A stretch of DNA of 7,217 nt from Spirochaetia bacterium UBA5550 (GTDB taxonomy: Bacteria; Spirochaetota; UBA4802; UBA5550), in assembly GCA_002425885.1 (NCBI GenBank), contig DINC01000259.1, positions 208 through 7,424 on the forward strand, written 5' to 3'. Shown here piece after piece: positions 1-7,039 of the stretch (position 1 is its first letter; each line of letters opens with the position of its first letter). The notes beneath the pieces were generated by a model. That model saw only the letters and a program-made list of their open reading frames with translations, did not search any database and was not told the DNA's origin. The position numbers were made by a program, and so were the translations under genes.

Positions 1-6
1 CATATA

Positions 7-128
7 GCATAATGGCTAAGCAGCCCGACGTCGCCGGGGATACGGCAATTTTCTGACACAAAAGATCGGCGATGTGCGCTCGCCCTGAGCCTGTCGAAGG
101 GTTAGCGAACGGGCTGCGACAATTATGC
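7..128. repeat. Nested inverted-repeat element with dispersed-repeat core
   Basis: Two pairs of perfect inverted arms frame this stretch: GCATAAT at 7-13 with ATTATGC at 122-128, and GCAGCCCG at 20-27 with CGGGCTGC at 110-117. A further TCGC (31-34) can pair with GCGA (105-108). Inside lies CCCTGAGCCTGTCGAAGGG (83-101), flanked by CGCT (77-80) and AGCG (104-107), which forms its own smaller hairpin. A short palindrome, ATCG-G-CGAT, sits at 65-73. The segment is visibly richer in GC than the DNA on its right and has no plausible reading frame. From general knowledge, the CCTGAGCCTGTCGAAGG core recurs as an intergenic repeat in many unrelated bacterial genomes. That this whole 122-bp palindrome is one repeat unit is inference, because a single copy is visible here. 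Confidence 0.55.
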
Positions 129-219
129 GGTGTGCGGATGCGGGGAACGGATTTTTGATACATTAAGTTTATTCGGTGGTAAAGTTAGAGTTTTCAACAT
201 TTTTAGGGTGTGGGCAGAT

Positions 220-435
220 TTAAAAAAGTTCTTTCAGTTCATCAATGGAGATGCCGACTTTTTTTATAATATTATTCAGAGTGCCTTTTTTTATTTCTTT
301 GTGATTGGGGATAATGACAGAAATATTCCTCTCCAGGTTATGCATGAATATATGGCTTCCTCTCTGATGGTCTACAACAAAACCAATTCTTCTGAGGGCC
401 TTGATTAATTGACTGCCTGAGAATGTTTTGCTCAA
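220..435 (-). CDS. hicA: HicA-family toxin (YcfA-type mRNA interferase)
   Basis: This 71-residue protein matches the HicA/YcfA family in length and layout. An N-terminal helix, [14 protein letters not shown] (about 6-19), leads into the strand carrying RGSHIF, where G26-S27-H28 is the family signature and H28 the expected catalytic histidine. The family's 'xxIPxHxEIxxGTLxxIIxxxGIS' segment follows at about 41-64, then a C-terminal helix. HicA proteins have a double-stranded-RNA-binding-like fold and cleave mRNA in the cytoplasm unless bound by HicB. The start is a TTG at 433-435, overlapping the hicB stop as TTGA; GAGG (minus strand, 443-446) lies 7 nt upstream, and no ATG comes earlier than residue 31. 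The gene is therefore translationally coupled to its antitoxin. It looks intact. Confidence 0.88.
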   Translation of the reverse strand: MSKTFSGSQLIKALRRIGFVVDHQRGSHIFMHNLERNISVIIPNHKEIKKGTLNNIIKKVGISIDELKELF

Positions 436-647
436 AGGCAGACCTCAACCTCTTTCATGATGGCTTTTGGTGCTGATTTTATCTGATTAACCTTTTCAAG
501 GCCTTCAAGATAGCAAAGGATTGCTTCCCTGGCATTTTCCAATGCTTCTTTTTCAGTTTCGCCCTGAGTGCAGCATCCATCAAGAGCGGGAACAGTGACA
601 TTAAAGCCCCCTTCTTCCGCTGGTTCGAGTATTATATTAAATTTCAT
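432..647 (-). CDS. hicB: HicB-family antitoxin, short form
   Basis: The 71-residue product is a typical HicB domain with a degenerate RNase H-like fold. It begins [15 protein letters not shown], has VPALDGC at 19-25 and TQGET at 27-31, then a helix (33-50) with the common EAI-x-x-YLE pattern. HicB binds HicA and blocks its RNA-cleaving site. Longer HicB proteins carry a C-terminal ribbon-helix-helix or HTH domain for autoregulation. This one ends at residue 71 after a short basic/acidic tail, so it has no recognisable DNA-binding domain. The ATG at 645-647 is preceded by GAGGT (653-657) at 5 nt, with AGGAG (661-665) further up. It lies upstream of hicA, the antitoxin-first order usual for this family. 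Confidence 0.88.
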   Translation of the reverse strand: MKFNIILEPAEEGGFNVTVPALDGCCTQGETEKEALENAREAILCYLEGLEKVNQIKSAPKAIMKEVEVCL

Positions 648-665
648 GGAGTACCTCTTTCTCCT

Positions 666-694
666 ATAATAAAAAATTCTCAGCTTGCATTAAA
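666..694 (-). promoter_or_regulatory. Candidate promoter for hicBA
   Basis: On the minus strand, TATTAT (666-671) is a good -10 match, 17 nt after a weak -35 candidate, TTTAAT (689-694). Transcription would begin just upstream of the hicB ribosome-binding site, giving a very short leader. The spacing is ideal, but the -35 matches only 3 of 6 consensus bases and AT-rich intergenic DNA produces such pairs by chance. Confidence 0.3.
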
Positions 695-730
695 CATGAG
701 GCCTTTAACTTTATACCCCGGTTTTTCTAT

Positions 731-820
731 CTAAGCCGGATCTATCTGTTTCCATCCCCTTCTCTTGCGGAGATTCTTAATTCTGTGTAAAAGTGGCAGT
801 TCCTGTGCATTCATATTCAT
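731..820 (-). pseudogene. 29-codon frame resembling the start of a Cro/XRE HTH protein
   Basis: Read from ATG at 818-820 to TAG at 731-733, this frame gives a 29-residue basic peptide. Its C-terminal half, LLHRIKNLRKRRGWKQIDPA, looks like helices 1 and early 2 of an XRE/Cro-type helix-turn-helix ('xRIKxLRKxRGxxQxxLA'). The frame then stops where the recognition helix should begin. There is an in-frame TAA five codons upstream and no clear Shine-Dalgarno before either ATG. It could be the remnant of a truncated regulator or antitoxin, a short peptide gene, or chance. The similarity is by eye over roughly 18 residues only. Its position, about 80 nt upstream of hicB on the same strand, is suggestive because many toxin-antitoxin loci carry an XRE regulator. 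Confidence 0.22.
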
Positions 821-850
821 AATATTTTGTTTTTATCGGGAAAAATCAAT

Positions 851-883
851 AAAAAAACAGTTAAGCCTTTTAAATGTTCTGTT
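851..883 (-). terminator. Weak intrinsic-terminator-like structure
   Basis: On the minus strand AACAG (879-883) and CTGTT (856-860) can pair, with an inner TTAA/TTAA pairing around an AAGGC loop. The stem is followed directly by a run of T residues (complement of 851-857). It lies about 160 nt past the amidohydrolase stop and before hicBA, where a terminator would be expected. The stem is short and has a 5-nt bulge, so it may be incidental. Confidence 0.28.
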
Positions 884-1045
884 CAAAAAATTTTAAAACA
901 AATGAACTGATACCGCAATGATGCTAACAGGGCTATTCTGAATAAACCGGTTCCTTAATCTAAATCGGATATTTCCGGTAATTCAGGCAGGCACAGAATT
1001 ATATGGAGCCGTTAGAAAGACTATCTGAGTTCAATGTTCATTCGC

Positions 1046-1870
1046 TTAAACAGATTTTTTTATGTCATCAATATTTATAAGCTTCATTATATTTCTGAAA
1101 AACATCTTTTCTTTCTGTTCTGTTGTAAGGGTTGGGGAATTTTGTATTAAATCCACATATTTTTTCTGACTGCACCAAGGTGAATCAGTTCCGAACAGAA
1201 AGAAATCCTCATTCTGTCTGTACAGTTCCCTGGCGGATTCACTTGCCTGCATCTTCTCAAGCACATAAGCTATGTCAAAATAGCATCCCCTGCCGCCGAG
1301 CAGATCCATTACCTTCTGCCATTCATCCATCCCCCCTGCATGAGCCAGCACTATTTTTGAACCGCTGAAAGCACTTAAAAGGTTTGAAAAGCGTTCAACA
1401 GAAGTAAAATCACATTCGGGGAGACTGGGATCAAAACCGGAGTGAAAATGTATTACCATGTCATTATTGAGAACCTCCTGGTAAAGCATAAAGGCCTCTC
1501 TGGAATCCGCCGGGAAATTCTGGTAACCCGGATGGAATTTGATCCCCTGAATACCTTCCATTTTCATCTCTTTAATTGTTTCTCTGTAATCGTGATCAAG
1601 GGGGTGTACAGAACCGAAAAAGATCATCCTCTTTGAACGTAAAGCTGTTTTCCTGATCCATTGCAGTATGCTGTTTCCGTGTCCCATACCTGTTGCCACA
1701 GACAGAATTATTGAATAGTTTATCCCCGCCTCATCCATTGAATTCAGCAGCCCGTTGAATGTTCCGTCTGTATAGCTCTCCACGGTACCTCTACCGTTTT
1801 CAATGACAGTTGCTATCGCCCTGGCTGCTACCGAATCGGGGTATATGTGCGCGTGGGCGTCTATTATCAT
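1046..1870 (-). CDS. Amidohydrolase_2-family metal-dependent hydrolase
   Basis: The 274-residue protein is a TIM-barrel metal hydrolase of the amidohydrolase_2/TatD-like group. Numbering from the chosen start, it has the HxH metal motif at H6 and H8 (DAHAHIYPDS), SVHP at 87-90, GIKFHPG with K111 and H113, IHFHSG with H141 and H143, LAHAGG with H177, and the closing FGTDSPW with D229. All usual metal-site positions are therefore present and it is probably active. Members of this family hydrolyse amides or lactones or decarboxylate small acids; I cannot name the substrate. No signal peptide is visible, so it is probably cytoplasmic. I chose ATG 1868-1870 because AAGGA (1881-1885) lies 10 nt upstream and the metal motif then starts at residue 4. 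An earlier in-frame ATG at 1904-1906 would add 12 residues but has no ribosome-binding site. It is the last gene of the run, 14 nt after the acyltransferase stop. Confidence 0.85.
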   Translation of the reverse strand: MIIDAHAHIYPDSVAARAIATVIENGRGTVESYTDGTFNGLLNSMDEAGINYSIILSVATGMGHGNSILQWIRKTALRSKRMIFFGSVHPLDHDYRETIKEMKMEGIQGIKFHPGYQNFPADSREAFMLYQEVLNNDMVIHFHSGFDPSLPECDFTSVERFSNLLSAFSGSKIVLAHAGGMDEWQKVMDLLGGRGCYFDIAYVLEKMQASESARELYRQNEDFFLFGTDSPWCSQKKYVDLIQNSPTLTTEQKEKMFFRNIMKLINIDDIKKSV

Positions 1871-1884
1871 AATCTCTTTTTCCT

Positions 1885-2958
1885 TTATATTAATCTGAGC
1901 AGCCATTCAAATCCGTACCGGAACTCTATCTTTCTCCAGAAATAAACCGCAACAAATATAAAGAGTAAAACTGCAATCTGAAGCATAACTGTAGCCGGTT
2001 CCGAAAATGTCTGCCAGAGCCCTGACTTCACCATAAAATTTCTGATTATAATAATGTGAAGGATAAAAACAGTGAGTGAAACCCTCCCTGTAAGTATCAG
2101 TATATTTCCTGATGGTATTTTGAATTTCATACCTGCCAGTAGAACCAGGTAAACACAAATGAGTGATACTGATGAAAGAGTCAGAAATTGAATCGGGTAC
2201 GCAGGGTACATGTATAGGTTAATTAACAGCAGCCGTGCTCCGAATGTGTTTTTCAGAAAACCGAAGTCCCCCTGTTTTATCAGATAAAGCAGTATAGCCG
2301 CAGCAAAAAATCCTGCGACAGCCTTTAGAATACTGATATATGCTTTATCTGCGATCCATCGCCCTGAAATAAAACCTGTAATAAAAAGTGCAATCCATGG
2401 AAGAAGAGGAAAATGTCCCTCAAAAAAAACAAGCCTGCAAACCCCTGTTATGCTGTTGATGCCACGCATGTCATCATTATCAAGATACCGGGGAGTGTTA
2501 AATGCATTGAGAAAAAAAACTGATAGAAACAGTATAACACCGGAGATAGTTAATAGAACAGCCGGATTAAACCTGCGGAAAACAGGAGATAGGATCATAC
2601 CGGAGCCTATGAGATGCAGAACATACCACGACACTGGTGAAAACCATGCCGGAGTAAGTATATTCAGCAGGTATCCGTAAAATATAATCATAAGTCCGCG
2701 CAGTATAAGCTGTTTACCGGATTTCCCCCCTTCAATAGATAAAGCCGCGCCAATACCCGCAAGCAGGATAAAGAGCGGCGCAGCAAGACCGCCAAGTCCA
2801 TTGATTATAACCATAACAGGATATTCCCCGATAAGAGATCCCATGTCTCCCCCTGCATTCCAGAACCAGTACCCTGTATGCTGCTGCACCATTAGAATCA
2901 CCGCTATTCCGCGCAAAAGATCAATTGAATAAATGCGGGTCATTTTTTTAATATTCAT
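1885..2958 (-). CDS. Polytopic membrane acyltransferase-like protein (DUF1624/DUF418, HGSNAT/YeiB type)
   Basis: This 357-residue protein has about ten hydrophobic segments (roughly 11-29, 47-75, 86-104, 110-125, 133-153, 183-203, 209-227, 256-276, 285-306, 323-342) and should sit in the inner membrane. The N-terminus, YSIDLLRGIAVILMVQQH (10-27), has the D-x-x-RG-...-H pattern of the heparan-alpha-glucosaminide N-acetyltransferase and YeiB families. Other family marks are APLFILLAGIG (60-70), GHFPLLPW (181-188), GRVSLTVFILH (291-301) and a C-terminal FRYGFEWLLR like the DUF418 tail. Such proteins are thought to move an acyl group across the membrane onto sugars or other acceptors; the acceptor here is unknown. 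The start ATG overlaps the adenylate cyclase stop as ATGA, implying translational coupling. A second ATG at 2941-2943 lacks a ribosome-binding site. Confidence 0.78.
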   Translation of the reverse strand: MNIKKMTRIYSIDLLRGIAVILMVQQHTGYWFWNAGGDMGSLIGEYPVMVIINGLGGLAAPLFILLAGIGAALSIEGGKSGKQLILRGLMIIFYGYLLNILTPAWFSPVSWYVLHLIGSGMILSPVFRRFNPAVLLTISGVILFLSVFFLNAFNTPRYLDNDDMRGINSITGVCRLVFFEGHFPLLPWIALFITGFISGRWIADKAYISILKAVAGFFAAAILLYLIKQGDFGFLKNTFGARLLLINLYMYPAYPIQFLTLSSVSLICVYLVLLAGMKFKIPSGNILILTGRVSLTVFILHIIIIRNFMVKSGLWQTFSEPATVMLQIAVLLFIFVAVYFWRKIEFRYGFEWLLRLI

Positions 2959-5741
2959 ATCATTCCGAGGTTTTTTTCTATAAGCATTTCGAACCTGTTC
3001 TTTTCTGAAAAAGCAAAAGATGTGTAGAGGCTGTACATCCTTATCTCTGTATTCTCAAGATTCACAGATGACGGATAGAATACATAACCCTCAATGCTTT
3101 CCATAAGGGTGGAGATCTCTTTACTCACACTTTCAATTTCTGAGCGGCTGAATAACTCCGAAAATCCGCCGTCAGGGAGAGTGAACCTGTACCCCACTTC
3201 ACCATTATCAAGAAGGTGCAGAGAGAGTGTCACAGGGAAGTTTTTCTCTTTCTGCAGTTTAAGCAGGGCATCGTTCTGATAGTCGTGTTCTTTAATTATG
3301 CTTTTACCCGGAGAGTCTGATTCAATTTTATATACCTTAATTATTCCGCCGCTCTTTGCCAGTTCCGATTCGGGATTGGAGGATACTACATGTTCGATAA
3401 CGCTTTCAGCGTATGATATGAGGCTTGAAAGATATTGATTACGGTATTCGCTTTTTTTCCGGAGCATTATAAGCGCCCCTCTTTCATTAAGAACAAAGAA
3501 TCTGGAATATTTTTTCCCGTCCTCAATAAAAATCTTTATCGAATCATCAGAGTCATAAGACAGAATTTTTGAAAGATAATCCAGCTCCGGTATTTTATCA
3601 TCAGCGGCATTTCTGTTGATAATACCCCTGTTGTATGATATTGAATAGAGCATCTGCGCTTCAGAGTTGTATTGTGTGAAAGAAACAGCGTGGCCTCCAT
3701 CCTGTTTAACAGTGTTTGAAAAAACCGTGAGCCTGTTTGCAGTCATAGTGATGAAGCGCTGCTTTACCGGTGATTTATTTACAGTAAAAAACTGAAGCAT
3801 TGTAGCCAGGGAGGATTTAAGAGCATTAAATTCCTTTGACCCGCTGTATGGTTCTGATGAAGTTATGTGCAGAGCGTTGATGCTGTCCATGCCTGATATC
3901 AGGACTCCGTTTATAATACGGGACGAAATTGCAGCAAGCGCATTGGGATTGGTGAAAGTTTCAAAGCGTGTTTCACCCCAGCTGTTATGATACAGGAATA
4001 CTATATCATCAATTCTCTTAGAATATTTTGTAAACGGATTTATTATTATGTAGCTCATCACCGGGAACGGGTCACGTAAAAAATAACTGTTCTGCAGATT
4101 AAGGCTTTTGATCGAGAACTGTTCAGACAGCTCGGCAATAAGTTCCCTTATATAGTTTGTATCGAGGTTATAAAAGCCCTGTTCTATGTCGAGCCTTGAA
4201 TAATCCTTATGATAAAGGCCATTGAGACTTATCCAAACTATAAGGGATATAAGATGAGGGCTTTTCCTGATGAGAATTTTTGTAGCTTTTCCCCCTGTTA
4301 TAACCCGCTTGCTGAAGTACCATGATTCATTCCCCTTAATGTCACGTATGTAATCCAGTGACAGCAGTTTTTCAGGCGGATATTTTTTAAAGTTCAGGGT
4401 ATTGTCTATTTTGTATTCTTCAGGATTAAAGTGTGAATATATTTTTCTGTTGATGGCGAGCAGTGTTTCCCTGTTGATCGCACCTGCGTCTATCTCATTC
4501 CCCAGGACGTTAAGTATATTTTTGTATCCGCGCAGAATAATCTTCTTGGTATTGTTCATCATCCTGTTGGTTGATTCAATATCCCAGTTTTCAAAATTGT
4601 CAACGCGTTCTATGATTCCGTCATCCCACCCCCATTGTCTGGCGTAATTCTGCATCACATCACGGATTTCGTCTGTACCGGTTTTTTTATCACCGGCTGA
4701 AAGCCTGGGGTTTACTTTTAAATAAAAAGATGTTTTAATAATATTAAGTGCAGTCATATCATCAATATGCTGTTTATAGTAACTGTAAACATTATCGAAC
4801 ATTATGCAGTACGCGTCTACGCTGAACCTGTCGGTTTTACCCTCATGCACATTTTTTTTAAGCTGGTTGCTGACAAAGGGATTTTTTTTATCATCATGAA
4901 TATAGCGTTCGAGGAGGCCCAGTTTAATAATCGATTTAAACGGATTACCAAGTGATTTGATAATCTGAAACAGGGCGGAGATCAGGAAGTCCCCCCGGTT
5001 TAGCCCGGCAATATTTCCCAGGTCAACGAATTTATTCGCATGAGAAGTTTTTAAAACAGAGGAAAACATCCGGTCGTAAAGCTCGTCCGAACAGTCAGCA
5101 GGCACCACCCACCAGAATGGTGTTGTGTCGTTGATAATTATGGAACTGCGGTAGAACTCCTCTTTAAGCATCTGCCCCAGCGCTGTGCCTGACATGCCGT
5201 ACTCTTCATCCTCATCAAAGACATTCTGTTTGATCTCATCGATATCATTAAGGAAAAAATGTATCTCCTTCCTCCGTGTTTCCATTGCCCATTGTTCGAT
5301 AAGTGAGCATTTACGCCTCAGCTGGATTATATCTTCATCTTCCATTTCACTGAATTTTCCGCATATCCAGAAATCCAGATCGGAGTCAGGGGTAAATGCT
5401 ATTGTGCCCGCGCTTCCGATTAATGCAAACAGCAGTATAACCGGTTCAGCCGTTATCCTTGGCGGAGAGTATGAAGGGTTTGTTATCCGTATATGCGACA
5501 ATAGAGATGCGGGCGTAGTGTATCCCGCTATCCCATGAGGGACTTTGATCTCCTTAACATACCCGGGAAACTCCGGCTGGTTTACCGTGAACAGGAAAGG
5601 GATGTAATTGAAAAAATTGACCAGCTCTGTGCTGCCCAGAGATGAATGGAGAGAACTTATCTTCGCATTGTTGTATGCTGCAAACTTTGATTTTTTTTCA
5701 AGGACCTGTTCAATAATCTCATCCTGTTTTAAGTCCGTCAT
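2955..5741 (-). CDS. cyaA: Class I adenylate cyclase (CyaA-type)
   Basis: The 928-residue product makes cAMP from ATP. The N-terminal 220 residues follow the enterobacterial CyaA catalytic domain, a nucleotidyltransferase of the polymerase-beta superfamily. FPGYV (58-62) comes first, then GS (109-110) followed by DSDLDFWIC (119-127), with D121 and D123 as expected metal ligands. RRKCSLIEQWA (142-152), FFL-x-D (162-166) and EFYR (195-198) also match CyaA, as does the tryptophan-rich WWVVP. The rest (about 220-928) is soluble and mostly of unassigned function; no transmembrane segments, HAMP or GAF signatures are seen. It is somewhat longer than E. coli CyaA (about 848 residues), and I see no clear counterpart of the C-terminal PTS-responsive part. 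The start ATG (5739-5741) has GGAG (5750-5753) at 8 nt. The gene lies 44 nt after the HD-GYP gene and overlaps the next gene by 4 nt. The catalytic assignment is strong; the regulation is unknown. Confidence 0.88.
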   Translation of the reverse strand: MTDLKQDEIIEQVLEKKSKFAAYNNAKISSLHSSLGSTELVNFFNYIPFLFTVNQPEFPGYVKEIKVPHGIAGYTTPASLLSHIRITNPSYSPPRITAEPVILLFALIGSAGTIAFTPDSDLDFWICGKFSEMEDEDIIQLRRKCSLIEQWAMETRRKEIHFFLNDIDEIKQNVFDEDEEYGMSGTALGQMLKEEFYRSSIIINDTTPFWWVVPADCSDELYDRMFSSVLKTSHANKFVDLGNIAGLNRGDFLISALFQIIKSLGNPFKSIIKLGLLERYIHDDKKNPFVSNQLKKNVHEGKTDRFSVDAYCIMFDNVYSYYKQHIDDMTALNIIKTSFYLKVNPRLSAGDKKTGTDEIRDVMQNYARQWGWDDGIIERVDNFENWDIESTNRMMNNTKKIILRGYKNILNVLGNEIDAGAINRETLLAINRKIYSHFNPEEYKIDNTLNFKKYPPEKLLSLDYIRDIKGNESWYFSKRVITGGKATKILIRKSPHLISLIVWISLNGLYHKDYSRLDIEQGFYNLDTNYIRELIAELSEQFSIKSLNLQNSYFLRDPFPVMSYIIINPFTKYSKRIDDIVFLYHNSWGETRFETFTNPNALAAISSRIINGVLISGMDSINALHITSSEPYSGSKEFNALKSSLATMLQFFTVNKSPVKQRFITMTANRLTVFSNTVKQDGGHAVSFTQYNSEAQMLYSISYNRGIINRNAADDKIPELDYLSKILSYDSDDSIKIFIEDGKKYSRFFVLNERGALIMLRKKSEYRNQYLSSLISYAESVIEHVVSSNPESELAKSGGIIKVYKIESDSPGKSIIKEHDYQNDALLKLQKEKNFPVTLSLHLLDNGEVGYRFTLPDGGFSELFSRSEIESVSKEISTLMESIEGYVFYPSSVNLENTEIRMYSLYTSFAFSEKNRFEMLIEKNLGMI

Positions 5742-5785
5742 TATGCCCGCTCCGTCTTAATATTGTCATTATTTTGTGGGACATT

Positions 5786-7033
5786 TCATGTGGCATTATT
5801 CCGGCTGGAGATTGTGTATTTCCCGTCCGGGTTGCGGTCATAGACATTTGATACATATTCATTATATGTTTTTATGAGATCCAGAACTATTGGTCTTTTA
5901 AGTGTCTCCATTCTGCTGTTTTTAAGGATCCTCACCTTCGGATTAAGAGGATAGAGGCGGTTCATCTCTTCAATAATCCCGATCTCCCCTGTACTTATTC
6001 TTACAAGGTCTCCGGGTTTCAGAAAGGATTCCCCTTTATTAATAATAAACCCCAGGGCCCTGAGGAAATCCCTGATATCAGCAGGTATAAAGCTGTACTT
6101 TGTTTTATACTGTGCCTGTATCATGTTCACCATGAGCCTCATCGCGCCTCCCGGTGTTACACCGGTCTCACCGGGCTTAGGCATTGTAAGTATAACAAAA
6201 ACATCAATAAGGCCAAGCAGCCTTACTTCTCTCGGGACATTGTTCTGGTACATGTCGAGATCAAACCCGTAAGGGTAGCCCTCGCCATCGCCGCGTTCAT
6301 GATGCAGAAGTATAATCCTTTTTTCAATTTCGTGTAGGCGCGGATTTTTCTCAACAAATTTGTATCCCACATGAGTGTGGCTCTTTATAATATCAAACTC
6401 GCTGTCGTTCAGCTGCGCTTTGTGGAGAATATCTTTTGATACTGATGAATATCCTATGTCATGAAATAGTCCCCCGACTCCCATTGCAGATTTAATATCA
6501 GGTTTGAAATCGAGCCGTGAGCCTAATATCGACGCAAGTATTGCCACATTCATTGAATGCTGGTAGTAATAGTCATCCATATCTTTCAGTTTAGCAACAA
6601 CATCAAAAACTCCGTCGCTGTTTTTCTCTGTGTCGGAAATTATTTTATCCACAAGAGTCCTGGACTTATCAATTGTCCCTCTGCTTATTGAATCCCCGGG
6701 GGAGGTTGCGAAGGTATTCCTGATCTCTTCAAAAAGATTCTTTGTGTGGAGGTATGTTTCGTTTCTCAGTTCATCTGACAGTATGCTTTTCTGCGCCGGT
6801 GCAGATTCAGCAGACGCTGTTTTTGACGGATCAAAATAGAGATATTGAACCCCTGTGGATTTCAGGTGATTAATAACTCCCTGTGATATTGGTGTGTGAG
6901 CCTGTAAAATCAGGTTCCCTTCGCTGTCAAAGAGATCCATTGAGAACCTGTGTCCGGGATTAACGACTTTTACTTCTATCAGGTTATCTTTTATTTTATC
7001 ATTATTATCTGAAGAATTCATTCTGTTTTCCAT
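5786..7033 (-). CDS. HD-GYP domain protein, probable cyclic-di-GMP phosphodiesterase
   Basis: The 415-residue protein has three parts. Residues about 18-70 form a small beta-rich domain (VVNPGHRFSMDLFDSEGNLI then GVQYLYFD) common before HD-GYP domains. Residues about 140-330 are the HD-GYP domain, with expected metal ligands H159, H191-D192 (FHDIGYSSV), H219, H244-H245 and D277, and the signature HHERGDGEGYP (244-254). A C-terminal tail (about 337-388), KPGDLVRISTGEIGIIEEMN onward, is a short beta domain often found after HD-GYP. Such enzymes hydrolyse cyclic-di-GMP in the cytoplasm. One oddity is that the usual 'DvfDALTsxRPYR' element reads DVFVILTMPKPGETG, so D277 is kept but the second Asp and the RPYR are lost. 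Start choice is uncertain: ATG 7031-7033 lacks a clear Shine-Dalgarno, while ATG 7019-7021 has GGA (7028-7030) 7 nt upstream and would remove four residues. Confidence 0.85.
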   Translation of the reverse strand: MENRMNSSDNNDKIKDNLIEVKVVNPGHRFSMDLFDSEGNLILQAHTPISQGVINHLKSTGVQYLYFDPSKTASAESAPAQKSILSDELRNETYLHTKNLFEEIRNTFATSPGDSISRGTIDKSRTLVDKIISDTEKNSDGVFDVVAKLKDMDDYYYQHSMNVAILASILGSRLDFKPDIKSAMGVGGLFHDIGYSSVSKDILHKAQLNDSEFDIIKSHTHVGYKFVEKNPRLHEIEKRIILLHHERGDGEGYPYGFDLDMYQNNVPREVRLLGLIDVFVILTMPKPGETGVTPGGAMRLMVNMIQAQYKTKYSFIPADIRDFLRALGFIINKGESFLKPGDLVRISTGEIGIIEEMNRLYPLNPKVRILKNSRMETLKRPIVLDLIKTYNEYVSNVYDRNPDGKYTISSRNNAT

Positions 7034-7039
7034 GAATAG

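Larger units (their letters stand above)
648..1045. other. Intergenic region between the four-gene run and hicBA
   Basis: No full-length coding frame is seen on either strand in these roughly 400 nt. The stretch is AT-rich. It holds the weak hicBA promoter candidate, the HTH-like 29-codon frame, a weak terminator-like structure near 851-883 and an isolated 8-bp palindrome, AACCGGTT (945-952). The part from about 885 to 1045 shows nothing else I can support. Confidence 0.6.

Noticed and set aside
77..107. Left-end hairpin as a rho-independent terminator for hicA
   Set aside because: The stem is interrupted and is not followed by a T run on either strand; it is better explained as part of the dispersed repeat.
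130..408. Plus-strand open frame of 92 codons across hicA
   Set aside because: It is antisense to hicA, whose product matches a known family over its full length. The plus-strand translation is Phe-rich and matches nothing I recognise, as expected of a shadow frame.
1907..2158. Minus-strand 83-codon frame inside the acyltransferase gene
   Set aside because: It is an alternate frame of the acyltransferase, whose own frame has clear membrane segments and family motifs through this stretch.
2724..2730. Short homopolymer runs (C6 near 1330 and 2725, several T7-T9 and A7-A8 runs in genes) as phase-variation switches
   Set aside because: The C runs are only six long and the T/A runs encode ordinary Lys/Phe in intact frames; nothing suggests slipped-strand switching.
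5185..5538. Plus-strand 117-codon frame opposite the cyclase catalytic region
   Set aside because: It is antisense to the strongest motifs in the window (the cyclase GS and DLD residues). Its Ser/Ile-rich product is typical of complement-strand frames here.
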